This document shows positions 24,142 through 35,254 of a stretch of DNA of 64,000 nt, piece by piece. The translations under genes and the position numbers were made by a program. Position 1 is the first letter of the stretch; each line of letters begins with the position of its first letter. The stretch spans positions 116,699 to 180,698 of the forward strand of contig FJUW01000066.1 of NCBI GenBank assembly GCA_900074885.1, in the 5' to 3' direction. The notes below the pieces were generated by a model. The model did no database searches. It was not told where the DNA came from and saw nothing but the letters and a program-made list of their open reading frames with translations. The stretch comes from Rhynchosporium graminicola (Eukaryota; Ascomycota; Leotiomycetes; Helotiales; Ploettnerulaceae).

Positions 24142-25008
24142 AAAACTTAACGAGGCCTTTTTGCGGAAAATAAGGGTGTACTTCAATTTGGTTGACAACT
24201 GGAACTATCTTGCAGGACTGCAGAAGTTTTCTGGAGTTTAGGGGAGGAGAAATTCGATACCCCTATGACTTGTTAGTGTCTTGTACCTCAGCCTCAGGGA
24301 GTTTAGGAGACGTGCCAATCAATTTGGCCTTTCCCTGCCCCTGGAGTAGCTCCATTGCCGCCCATGTCACGTCATATGCTTTCGTCAATGGCCAGTCCAG
24401 CACCGGTTTACCGTCTGCTTTCCTTCTGGTTACGTACCCTTCTGAAAATTCGTATGCAACTGGAAAATGCATTAGATACAAGTCTACTACACTGATGTTA
24501 GATCTACAAAATCCAAGCCTCATCTGTCGCTTTTCTCAATCATGCTGATTGTAATCAAGTTTCAAGTTTTTCAAGCTCATGTCCATGTTCACTTCAACAT
24601 CATCAGGAGCATGGAAGCAATGGTGGCTATGTGTACTGTCAGTTCGACGACAATGGTTCCCAGCTCGAATTCTTTTCCTACGGAGGAACATAAAACGTTG
24701 TGTCGTTGACCTCATGAAATAAAGCACGTGGGTGATTTTGTGTCAACGTACAGTTTGGTGACTACAAAGAGCTCCTCTCTGGGAACTCCACACTCGGCGA
24801 TTGCCGCTCCGACTTCCTTCCCTACAAAGCCCGATCCGTATCCGTACGCGGCATCTATATGTCGATAGCCATGTTTGATGGCCCTAAGAACCGATGCTTT
24901 GACTGAACCTTCCGGGTACAGTTTTGGATCGGCTTGAAAGGTACCCAAGCCACGCGAAGGAATTCGCATGTTGGTGCCCTTTAAAGGGAACGAATCTGGT
25001 GGCAACAT
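24142..25008 (-). pseudogene. aldo-keto reductase, truncated by copia-3
   Basis: NAD(P)H-dependent aldo/keto reductase. Exon 1 is 25008-24752 (start ATG at 25008) and encodes the (beta/alpha)8-barrel N-terminus. The catalytic tetrad is all present: D in HIDAA, Y in AYGYG, K in VVTKL, and H in YLMHFP in a later exon. An intron at 24751-24627 (GTACGT...ATAG) leads in frame into exon 2 (PDDVEVNMDMSLKNLKLDY, ending about 24551). The junction to the VDLYLMHFP exon (about 24495-24290) has no GT donor. After GKAKLIG the frame breaks again, resuming as NSRKLLQ...VVNQIEVHPYFPQKG, and ends at 24142 against the copia-3 LTR. About the last third of the usual 280-330 residues is absent. The gene is dead or strongly altered. 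Confidence 0.82.
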
Positions 25009-25416
25009 CTCGTTAAAATTGTCTCGAAAAAAAAAATCAGAATTGAGACTGTTTCGGGGACTGAGGCGAAGTTTTGTTTCGGACCAGCGGCTTGTCTCTG
25101 CTGTGCATTATAGTTGAACGTACAATCAGGAAGCCTTTAGGCACGCATGCATACGCCCGAACAGACACTGCCCAGGGTTGAATACCCTAGCTTGATCATA
25201 TGTCCGATCAGGACAGAGCATTGAAAACCGAGGCTGGGCTTTACATGCTACGGACATGTCCAGATCTCTAGTCACATGGTGCCCTTGAGTTGCTGATGCA
25301 CTATTGAGCAGTTTGTCCAGGTTGCCATCTAATTCCGTTCATTGTTTTCATGAAATGATGAGCAGTCATCCTGATACATCCTTGATAACATCAGCCTTAG
25401 GAATTTTGAGCTTTGT
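25009..25416. other. intergenic region between divergent pseudogenes
   Basis: About 400 bp of normal composition between the 5' ends of the aldo-keto reductase (-) and the NLR gene (+), so it probably held both promoters. A run of ten A begins near 25029. No other feature is seen. Confidence 0.6.
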
Positions 25417-28400
25417 ATGTTCAACATACATTATCGATTTCATAGAGTGCGGGAACTGCTGCGCAACTTCTCGGGATGGTTAGTTTACGTTTCGCAGAAC
25501 TTCCCAAGCCTCACAAGTATGGGTGGCCCTCGTTACTAATCGCGCTCGCAGCTTCGTAATTTCAAAAACCTGAAGCGCAACCGCGAGTCAGTCCTACAAT
25601 CCAGCGAGCCAAGTCCTGCTTCAGCAGATGCTTTCCTAAAACTCCAAGATCAAGAAGAGGAGAGAAGGCGGGCATCTGAGCCTACCATAGCAACTAACTC
25701 ACCGCTGTCCCAACAAGAAGTCGCTCCAATAGCACCACTTTTACAACACCAAATTACCCCTGGCTCTTCGTTCTCCAGGGTTCGGCCACGCCTGTACAGC
25801 TTGTCGACCAGTAGACCCCAGGTTGAGGACCCAGATGGACTGAGTCTAGTGCACGATTGCGACGCGCCTCTCGCAGACCTGATATTTGTTCATGGTCTTG
25901 GAGGGTCGTCGAGGAAGACTTGGTCTTTCGAAAGAGATATCAAAAACTTCTGGCCACCGTGGTTGGGTACTGAGAGAGGGTTTCTCAACACTAGGATCTT
26001 CTTATTCGGCTACAACGCTCATTTCGTGCGAAAGTACCAATTTAAGCATCCTAGACTTCGCAAAGGACCTTCTGTTTCAAGCACACACGTACTCACATGA
26101 TGATAAGGAAGAAGATATCCCAATTGGCTCTGTGAGCTTGGAACTATCTAAAATTTTGCGATGTTACTGATTCCAATTCGCAGCATCCCATGATCTTCGT
26201 GGTACATTCCATGGGTGGCTTAGTTCTGAAGAAAGTAAGCCGGAGATGTTGATGGAATCTTCAGGTCTAAAGGCACCTTTAACTATTTTCTAGGCATATA
26301 TAATTGGCAAAACGGATGAACAGTTTGCCGGCATGATGAAACAAACCTATGGAATCGTTTTCCTGGGAACACCACATCGGGGTTCCAACCTTGCTGTCAC
26401 TTTAAATAACATCCTTCGGGCTTCACCAGCATTGAGCGCAAAGATTTACATCAACGAAATTGACAAGGATTCCACCACAATTTCTGACATCAATGAACAG
26501 TTTCGAAACATCTGTGGAGGCCTGAACTTGGTTTCGTTCCATGAAACCCTTGAGACAAGCATTGGGCTAACAAAAGCAATGGTAATTCACCCCAAGGCTT
26601 TCTTTTCTTTCATGCGTAATAATCTATAGGTCGTCGAGAGAGACTCCGCTATCTTGGGATACCCTGGAGAGATTTCAGCGCCGTTGCGGGCGGACCACCA
26701 CGGACTGACGAAGTTCAAGGACAGAGCGGACGTCGATTATCGAGATGTTCGAAACGTACTTAGGTCCTTCTTGCGCAAGATTCGTCAGCTGAGTATGGTA
26801 ACCCAGCAGCAATGTTGAGCACTCTAACGATGATCTACAGAAAATCCAGAAACACCGCCAGGCGCAGCCAGCCCTGTCACTTGCGCTGTATCACTAGATC
26901 AGTTATTGGGGATCAAGATTATCAGTGATGACTTGGATGCCATCAAGCAGCGACGCTCTCCTCATTCATGTCAGTGGATATTACGAAAGCCATCCTTTCG
27001 AGATTGGGCAGAAGAGCTGTATGAAGAAGGTCCGAAATTATACTGGATCACTGGACCTCCTACTGTTGGTAAACTACTTTATCAAGCTTTATCGTGAACT
27101 ATCTGAGGGGAGGCTTTGTACCAGGCTTGTGCCAATATCACTTTTTCCAAGCAGAACATCACGAAACCAGAACAAACTCATACTTTCTTAGATCTATCGC
27201 CATCCAGGTCGCCGAGGTACATGAAGGATTTAAGGCAGCACTGGTGACAGCTTTTCTCAAAAATGGCATGTCATTTGTATCGCAAAAGTATCAGGTAATC
27301 TGGGAAAAGATCTTTGAAGGCATCCTGTTCTGCATCAAATTCGATGAGCCGCTTTTCTGGGTCCTGGATGGGGTGGATGAAGCTGAATCGCCGGGTACAA
27401 TCTGCGATTTGATGATCAATATTAATTCTGCAACTCCGATAAAGATCTTACTTGTCAGTCGACCAACTAGAGATCTGACTTCGGCACTGAGCACTTGCAA
27501 ATACCTGCATCATGAGCCTATACATACGAAAGACACAGCAGATGATATTCAGGCTCATGTTCATAAACGTGTTGCCCGAATTATCCCCGAAGATATCAAG
27601 GACCAACGGGCACAAGTTATCGAGAGCATTCTGTCCAAGGCAAATGGGTCTTTCTTATGGGTCGAGCTTGCGTTGGAGAGAGTCGACGATAATTGGTACA
27701 CACCAGATGATATACATCGAGCATTGGATGGTATCCCGACAGGGATGGACAAAATATACAGCCGAATGGCAGAGAGTGTGGCTTCTCAAGGTTAGAGAAA
27801 GCGTGGAATGGCGATCAAAATCCTCACTTGGGCATCGTGTGCATTCCGGCCTCTAGACACTGATGAATTACCAATTGCTCTCGATGCTGAATTTAATTTT
27901 GGCAATACTCGGAACTTGGAAGAGGCAATCGTTGACGTTTGCGGAAACTTTGTGGTGGTAAAACATTCCAAAGTAGCCCTCATACATCAAACCGCACGAG
28001 CTTTCCTTGTGGAAGAGAGAGCACAAACATCTATCTCGATCGATAGACACAAGTGTCATGAGTACATGGCTATCGTGTGCATGAACTTCTTGTCCAACGC
28101 ATCCAAGTGGAAAGAGAAGTTTTCCTTCGCTCAAGACGCCATTTCAACGAGTGGCCAGCAGTCACCATCTCACGTTCTACTCCTCGAACCTTTCCTCTGG
28201 TATGCGACGACCTACTGGGCCTCCCACGTCAGTTGTGCGCCGGCAAATTTGGCGGAGTCCAAGGATCTGGAGCTGGCCGTATTCGAATTCCTGGACAAAC
28301 ACGCTCTCCTATGGATAAACGCCATTGCATTAGGGGGAAATCTAAGGTGACTGACTAGATCAGCGGCTTACACCAAGACATGGGCTAAACGGAGAACTCG

Positions 28401-30930
28401 ATACGCTGCTGAGTTGGCACCAATAACTCTAAGTCTTACGTCAAGATCAAGGGCAGTCGACGAGCTGCTCCGGTGGGCAAACGATATTATTCGTGTTCTT
28501 AGCAGATTCGGCTCATATCTGGTCGAAAATCCTTCTTCAATTCTTAGTAAGGATGATCTGATCATATGTGTTAAAGCCTTAACGGATGATTTCTTCGCGG
28601 ACTCAATTCTCTTGCAATGCCTGTCCCGCAGCTTCAACATGATATGATACTGACGAATCCGTAGAACATGTCATACCGTTTTGCCCACACGAGTCCATGT
28701 TGTATACGAAATCCCAACACCATAACAACACAATCTCAGTAAAAGGAATATCTTCCGGCAAATGGAATGACTGCTTGGCCAGACTGACGATGGGTGGTGA
28801 CGAACGACCTAGCAGGATCATCGCAAAAGACACCTATTTTATAACTTTGTTAGGCGCAAATGGAATAATGATTTTCTGGCACGCAGAGACATGCGAAGAA
28901 GCCAGAAGATTGAGACATGGCGAATAAGTCACGGGTCTCAAAGCCAGCAAGACGACCAACCTAGTCGCAACCGCGGGTATGAGAACGATAAAAGTCTGGG
29001 ACATTACAAATGGCGAACTAATTTACAGCCTGACGAAAACAAATCAAGGGAGGTTAATGTCTATGGCTTTTATCACGAATGATACCGAGCTGCTGATCGC
29101 GTACGACGACTGCACTATTGTTTGCGTCGATCTCGAGTCAGCAAAAGGGAAATGGCAATTCCGAGCAGAAGACCCTTCTGATCTAGAACATTCGTGTCCA
29201 AGGTTTATGAGCTTCAGTCAAGACGCCAAAAGAGTTGCAATAGCCTATCGTGGGAGGCCGGTATTCGTTTGGAGGGTCGATCCTCAGCTGCAAGGCCAAA
29301 AACCGCTTCGCTGCATCCGCCGAGAGGATAAGATCAAGAAGCCTGAGGACGTATGGAATGCGCCTGAAGTAGTACTCTGGCAACCCGAGTCTCCTAATGT
29401 GCTGATACTCTACCAAGATACAAAATTAGTGGACTGGAATCTAGATAGTTGTCAACAAATACAACATGATCATCTGAAGGCACGTGAGATGGCTGTTAGC
29501 TCTGACGGCAATCTCCTGCTGACCAGTGACAACAATGGATCTCTGAGCGTTTGGACTACTGGAAAGTTTTGTTTGGTGTACGAACTCACACATGATGAGT
29601 TTGTTAGAGATATCGCATTTTCTCCGGACGCTCAGCGAGTGTATGATATTCGCGATGGCATATGCAATGTCTGGGAACCGGATGCCCTTATCAGGTCGGA
29701 CGATGCCGGCCGGGAGGATATCAGCACCCACGACAGCAATTTATATACATTACCGGTAGTATCTACAGACGACAACAGCCGAGTCCAAATATCTGCATTG
29801 ATAATTGGCAAGCACGAGGATTTCTTCTGTACGGGGAAGGACGATGGGTCAGTAAATATACTTGAAATGGTCAATTCAACCCAACACCGGAAGCTGTATG
29901 CCCACGCCAACTCCGTCTCAGTCATCGAAATGGCATGGTCTTCAAGTGAAAAATATTTTGCATCGGTTGATGACTCCGGGCGTCTTATAGCGAAAAGACT
30001 TGAGAAGCCAATAAGTCGACAAGCCAAGTGGAAAGTCTTTCCTCTACTGGATGCCAGGCTAGGATTTGCCATAACACAAATACTGTTCAGTGACTCGGAA
30101 AAGTTTTTGCTAGTCTCGAGTAGAAAGTTGGACAGGTTATACAGTACCAAGACTAAAGAGAAACTATTAAAAGTACCACGACCAGGTGGTGTATCAAGAC
30201 GATGGGTACAGCACCCCATTAAATCTCCTCATTTGCGTCAAACACGATTCACAAGAAAGCTATCATTGGGACAGCCTCGAACCAGTAGACCAAGAGGAAA
30301 CGGCTGCTGGAACTTCTCTTGAGCGAAACCAGCGCGAACTCGAAGGACTGAGAATTCACGAGATGTCTTCACGACCTGAAATTTCAACCCGCTCCACATC
30401 CAGTGCCGAAAACTCATGTAGTGAGCGTGCTCCAAACTATTCCCACTCTACCAAGCTTTTCGATTCTCTGCATTTATTGGTAATGCTAACTTTCCTATTT
30501 CTTAGGGATAGAGAACGTGTACAAACTTCAGGACCGGTACTTGATAGTCGAGTGCGTTCCGGGCTCGAATCGCGGTCACGCTCTTGAGTCGATACCCCCT
30601 GCTTCTTCCCGTCACATCGACTTGATTGACGTAGGCCATCCGGTGCCCACAAGAACGGCGCCACGGAAAAGTCTACCCCGGCTGACAAACGCAGTAAATT
30701 GTGTTCTCGGAGTCACAAAAGGGCAATTGATTTTCTTAGACCAGCAGTACTGGGTATGCACATGGGACGTGGCTAAAGGGGATGATGGCGAATGTGTCAA
30801 GCACTTCTTTTTACCCAAGGACTGGCTGAGCCCAGATGCTAGAAGACTGATCAAGCTCAACGACTACGGAACTCTTCTTTGTCCGAAAAATGGGGAAGTA
30901 GCAATTGTAAGAGATGGGATCAGGATTTGA
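25417..30930 (+). pseudogene. NLR-like gene: alpha/beta-hydrolase, NACHT, WD40 repeats (broken)
   Basis: Related to fungal STAND/NLR proteins used in heterokaryon incompatibility and self/non-self recognition. Proposed exons: 25417-25482, 25552-26131, 26184-26234, 26294-26581, 26630-26792, 26841-30420 and 30506-30930, with introns of 48-85 bp. The N-terminal part is a serine-hydrolase (SesB-like) domain: IFVHGLGG, nucleophile motif VHSMGG, and FLGTPHRGSNLA. NACHT follows, with P-loop WITGPPTVGK near 27040-27070 and Walker B LFWVLDGVDEAE near 27353. WD40 repeats fill the C-terminal half (for example TIKVWDI, GSLSVWTT, CNVWEP). Lesions against the family pattern: frameshift about 26025, frameshift about 27071 within Walker A, stop TAG 27793, stop TGA 28348, frameshift about 28643, stop TAA 28925, frameshift about 30235-30262. 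Damage is mostly indels, unlike the RIP in the transposons, so this is ordinary decay or possibly sequencing error. Confidence 0.85.
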
Positions 30931-32910
30931 ATTAACGGGCTCGCTTAAGATTGTTGTCACCGCAAGCTCAAGGCAATTGAAATTTGCTCTGTTACTCATG
31001 CTTTCTGAGTTGCCGATCACAACTCCATTAGTAGATGAGTCAGAAACATGAGAAGTATTGTTATCCACGGGATGATAAGAAGAATGGGAGTAAGGTTTAG
31101 AGCATTGCATATTGTACGATACCCATTTCCGCCTTTGGGCTTTCTCTAAGTCACAAATTTTCTTGCCTGATATTTATAGATTAATCAGAGAACAAACGAT
31201 TCCGTTTTCCTTAACCATTATTTCGGAATTGCGAGGCAAATAGCACAATAAGCACGTCATCTCCTAGTCATCAACATATCTGAAGAATAAAAATGACCTC
31301 ACTGGAGAATTCAGCGATTGGTAGCACTGGAATTCTCCAGCAGGTTTTTAGTAGAATTTGGAGGCTTAAACCTGTCCAGATTCCGTTGCTCATTTTGACA
31401 TGTGAAGAATCTGGAACATCTACCACCAGTAAACCAATTTATGAGTTTCCTCACTCCTTCTTTAAGTTGCTAACACCTTCTCTACACCTTCATCATATTT
31501 CCTCCACATCTCCTCCACAGCGGCATGTACCTCAAAACCGACCTAACAATCAAGAGCGCTGGTCTTGATATCTTTGAGGGATATCGATCAAGGAAATTAT
31601 TCAGCGCGCTTTCCTGGACAAATTGAGTTTCTAGCGTTCTGACTGGATCGGTAGAGCTTAAGATATCTTTTGTTAGGTATTGGTTTACCACGTTGGAGGA
31701 GTGTGTTTCGAACTCGCTGACAACGTGGGAGATGTCAATGTAGAACAATACTACATACTCTTGCCAAAAATATCAAATACTCAAATATGGTTTACACGAG
31801 GGAAATGGAATAACGAAAGGAAAGGAAGCCTATACGTTTATTCAACGGAGGCGTACATTGCAGAAACAATACACTCTAAAGCATGCCAGAGAACACTCAA
31901 CATATTTCCACCCACCTTTCCATCCGGAAAACTCTCACATCCCCAATCTCCATCGATCCTCCCACTATTCCCAAGCACCGAACATCGTGCTTTCAACAAT
32001 TTACCAATCCTTCCACGCTCAACCAATTCCCTCATGCTCTGAGAGGGCTCGGTAAATTAACCTTGCACTCCAATGATTGTCTTGATGCAGTGTTGAGCCG
32101 CGAGGATAGACAGTTCCTGTGCCGAGGGGAGAAAGAGTGTGTGTGTGTGGCTAAGCGAGAATAGTGCTTTTTGGGCTAGAATACATACTGGGAGGACGAA
32201 GAGGGCGTGTGTATCAATTCGTGTGCTGCAGAGTAGGAGATCGACGTCTGGATCCGCGGCCAAGTCTGTATTGGTCGACGATAATACATGATATCAACCA
32301 TGGACAAGCCTACAAAGACAAGCTTAGATTGACTTCGGAAATATCCATACCTTTGGGAGTTCCGTAGCTTTCATATTACCGGGTAGATTATGCGTGAAAG
32401 TAGCTGCACGAGCAGAGGAGACGGGACTAGTGAGTAAAGCTACGATTTCACAAGCACGGAAATACGTTTCAAATGATAGGAAGTTTAGATCGGTAAGCTC
32501 GACTTGCAGTAGCTGAGGTTTCTTGCGCAGCGTTTAGCTTGGGGGAATAAAGCAGGTAAGAAAGTACTTTTGTGTTATTGTTGCGTCTACACAGACTCGT
32601 GTAGAATACTATGGCAGTATTCGTGATCCATTCATTGAATGAGAAGATATATTGACAAAGAAAGACACGGTAAGCGATCACGTGATTCGCATACATAGAA
32701 CTGGTTCCTTTGTTGTCGTCCTATTGTGATCTTGGTCGAACTAGGTACTAATTGAATCCTCCCTTCACCAGTGTCAAAAATGCTCAGTCATGTATGATGT
32801 AAGATATTAGAGACTCACTTGGGCTGATCGAATTTAATTTCTTCGTAATCTGAAGAGCCATCTCTATTTAGATCTAGACGCCAAACTGTACTCGAAGCTG
32901 CTTCTCTGAT
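30931..32910. other. intergenic, no supported gene
   Basis: About 2 kb between the NLR pseudogene and the dipeptidase stop. Short open frames on both strands (for example 31293-31568 +, 31838-32035 -, 32057-32263 -) show no domain and no partner exons I trust. It contains an 11-bp perfect inverted repeat at 31302-31312 and 31330-31340 and a short TG run near 32138. Confidence 0.5.
31302..31340. repeat. inverted repeat, 11-bp arms
   Basis: CTGGAGAATTC at 31302-31312 and its exact complement GAATTCTCCAG at 31330-31340 with a 17-base spacer. Could form a hairpin or be a dimeric protein site; no function is assigned. Confidence 0.8.
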
Positions 32911-34609
32911 TTACCAAGGAGGCAACTGAACATCTTCCAGAGGCTTCACACCCGCCTTCTGCATCTTCGCTGCAACCTCATCAACATCCTTCCACACTCT
33001 GAGAATGTTGCCTCCAACCACCTTTCCAGCATCCTTGTCGCTGATACCGCGTCTCAGTAACTCGGCCACCAAATCCGGAAACTTACTAACATCCTCCAAC
33101 CCCCTCGGCGTCGCCTCGATCCCATCGAAATCGCTCCCTAGACCCACATGTTCAAATCCGATTTTCTCACCAATATAAACAATGTGATCGACTACATGTT
33201 CCAGCGTTGAGTTCTTCGGATAGTATGTTGAACCGGTTAGAGAAGACGAGTTGGCGAAGCAGGACACGAAATCAGGTGAGAAGTTTACCATGACGATGCT
33301 GTTGCGCTTGTTGACGAGGTTAAGGATGGAGTCTGGCACGTTACGAGGGTGAGGGCAGATTGCATAGGCGGAAGAATGGGAAAATATGACCGGAGCGGCG
33401 CTGCCGTCCCAGTCCTTGGAGCCGCCGAGGACGTCACGCATGGTGTCTTGACTAACGTGCGAGAGATCTACGATCATTCCAAGGCGGTTCATTTCACGGA
33501 TCAAATCTCTTCCTGCAGGAGAGACACCGTTCCATTTCGGCCTGGAAATCTCAACGTCGCCATTCGGGAGCTCGAGCATAGCGGCATCGGCGTAGGCGTT
33601 GTGGCACTTCCTGAAGTTAGCGCATGCTGTGAGACCCGGGAAATTCAAAAATATGTCATTTGCGCAAATGAAATCTATCCCGAGACAGGTATCGAGGCCG
33701 ATCGTAGCCGAAAGAATGACAGGTTAAAGATTTCTACATACGTTATGAGTAAGAGTTATGTAGCGTGCCCCGAGGGCGTAGAAGTTCCGCAGGTTAGAGA
33801 GCGAGTTACCAATTTGATGGAGGCCTTCAATTCCGAGTGGGGAAATCAGTCGGCCGGATTGGAAGTAGGAGAGTACAACTTTTGCGGTGGGGGGTGGTGG
33901 AGAGAAAGTTGATGGGTAGGCGGCTTGGAGGCGTTTGAGGACGTCGATTTGGTTGTATGTGAAAGCAACGGCTAGGGAGCGTTAGTTGGAACCTCCCCGT
34001 AATGAAATGAGTTTGTTCAGGTACTCATTACCTCCAGCATAGTTTCCATTTGAAAAGTCCGATCCATTCTCGGGACATGGAACGAAAGCACTCCAGAATG
34101 CACCTCCATTCTTACCTTCCCTTAGCCGAGGAATATCAACATGAGCTTCCATTCCCCCCTCTTCGAAGCGACTCGTGAAGTTCTCTCCATAAATATGGTT
34201 ATTGTAATAAGCTCTGATGATTATTGCAAGATCGTTGTGTCCATCTAGAAACTGTCAAAACGTGCTCTCAAGCCAAGGGATATATATGTATATATACACA
34301 TATGTTCTTACCAATAAGCGGGGTATCCTCAAGTATCCTGTTTACTCTTTGCTCAATTGTCTTGGAACAGGTTCCTTCGTTGCCTGGAATTTCAAATGAC
34401 ATGAAAACCACGACTACACTCACGACAATACATAGCCCCTTTATCATAGGCACGTAATGGCTCCATATAGATTTTTTTGGTTGTGTATTGTGGGGAGGTG
34501 CTTGCTTCGAGTACTCGTCAGTAATCCTCTGTAGCCGGGAGCCTTGGACTTCCGCAGATTGCCTCTTATCAGGTAATAGAGAATCTTGCTCCTTACTAGA
34601 GTACGACAT
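32911..34609 (-). CDS. membrane dipeptidase (peptidase M19), membrane-anchored
   Basis: Zinc dipeptidase of the renal dipeptidase family, which cleaves dipeptides. Four exons join in frame: 34609-34312, 34244-34032, 33971-33742 and 33606-32911, giving 478 residues. At two junctions the acceptor was chosen because it restores family motifs (LIDGHNDL and LTHNCHNA). Visible metal/active-site features: H and D of DGHND (about residues 102-104), E in GIEGLHQIG, the two histidines in DLSHVS and IFSHSSA, and D in GLGSDFDG. Residues 1-52 are polar, followed by a hydrophobic stretch of about 20 residues (53-72), so it is probably a type II membrane protein with the catalytic domain outside the cytosol. 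Divergently transcribed from the RhoGAP gene. An upstream in-frame ATG at 34744 exists, but 34609 gives the more usual short N-terminus. Confidence 0.88.
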
Positions 34610-35254
34610 GATGAGAATGGTATAGAGATTCGTCTTATATACACCAAACTTGAGGTCTGGCGGGTTGGCAAGCGTAGGATAGATAGGTCCTGCATTGTAG
34701 ACGTGCAGTAGTGGGTTGATGGTGCCAAGATGCCAAGATGCCAAGCCTCATCTCGCCGCTAAGCCGAATGCGAGCGTGGATCTGCAGCGTCACTCCGGCT
34801 TGTCAGGGACGAAAAGAAGTTGGGATTTCCCTTGCCGTCACAAATGAGTGAATCAAAGGAAGGAAGGAAGCAATGCCCAGATTTCATTTCGTGAATGCCC
34901 TCACTATCTCCCCTTTACATACGCATCTAGCGTTGAACCATTATCACGATAACTCGACGCGGACGACGACCAAGTACACATACCATCCCACCTTCTGTAC
35001 CTACAGAGTACAGACAGACGACCCGCAAGTTCTAAATTCAGGGACAACAGCTGAACCTTGTTAAAGAGCACCAGCTCAGCTCGTATTGTACAGAACTCCC
35101 CAGTCCCTGATTCAGCAACTACCGGCCACCACGACCACAATCACTCCTTTGCATACAGCTGCAATCCGTTCGAATAATCCAATCGATCTACGCGCTTTGC
35201 GACCTAATTAATCCATCCGACACCAACACCAAGCCCGCGCGCAAACATACAGCC
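34610..35254. promoter_or_regulatory. shared upstream region of dipeptidase and RhoGAP genes
   Basis: 645 bp between two divergent starts, so it must hold both promoters and 5' untranslated regions. The part just before 35255 is C/A-rich, as is common before fungal start codons. I see no clear TATA box or named operator. Confidence 0.5.

Noticed and set aside
24192..24548. Plus-strand frame of 118 codons
   Set aside because: Antisense to the aldo-keto reductase exons, which carry clear family motifs.
27040..27110. Intron as an explanation of the Walker A frame change
   Set aside because: The only GT...AG pair near the break would give an intron of about 18 bases, far too short.
29632..30219. 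Minus-strand frame of 195 codons
   Set aside because: Antisense to the WD40 part of the NLR pseudogene; no motif of its own.
30480..30505. 26-base intron near the NLR 3' end
   Set aside because: Too short; the upstream donor GTGAGC at 30421 gives an 85-base intron that keeps the frame.
31293..32263. Possible small genes between NLR and dipeptidase
   Set aside because: Short frames on both strands, no domain, no convincing splice partners.
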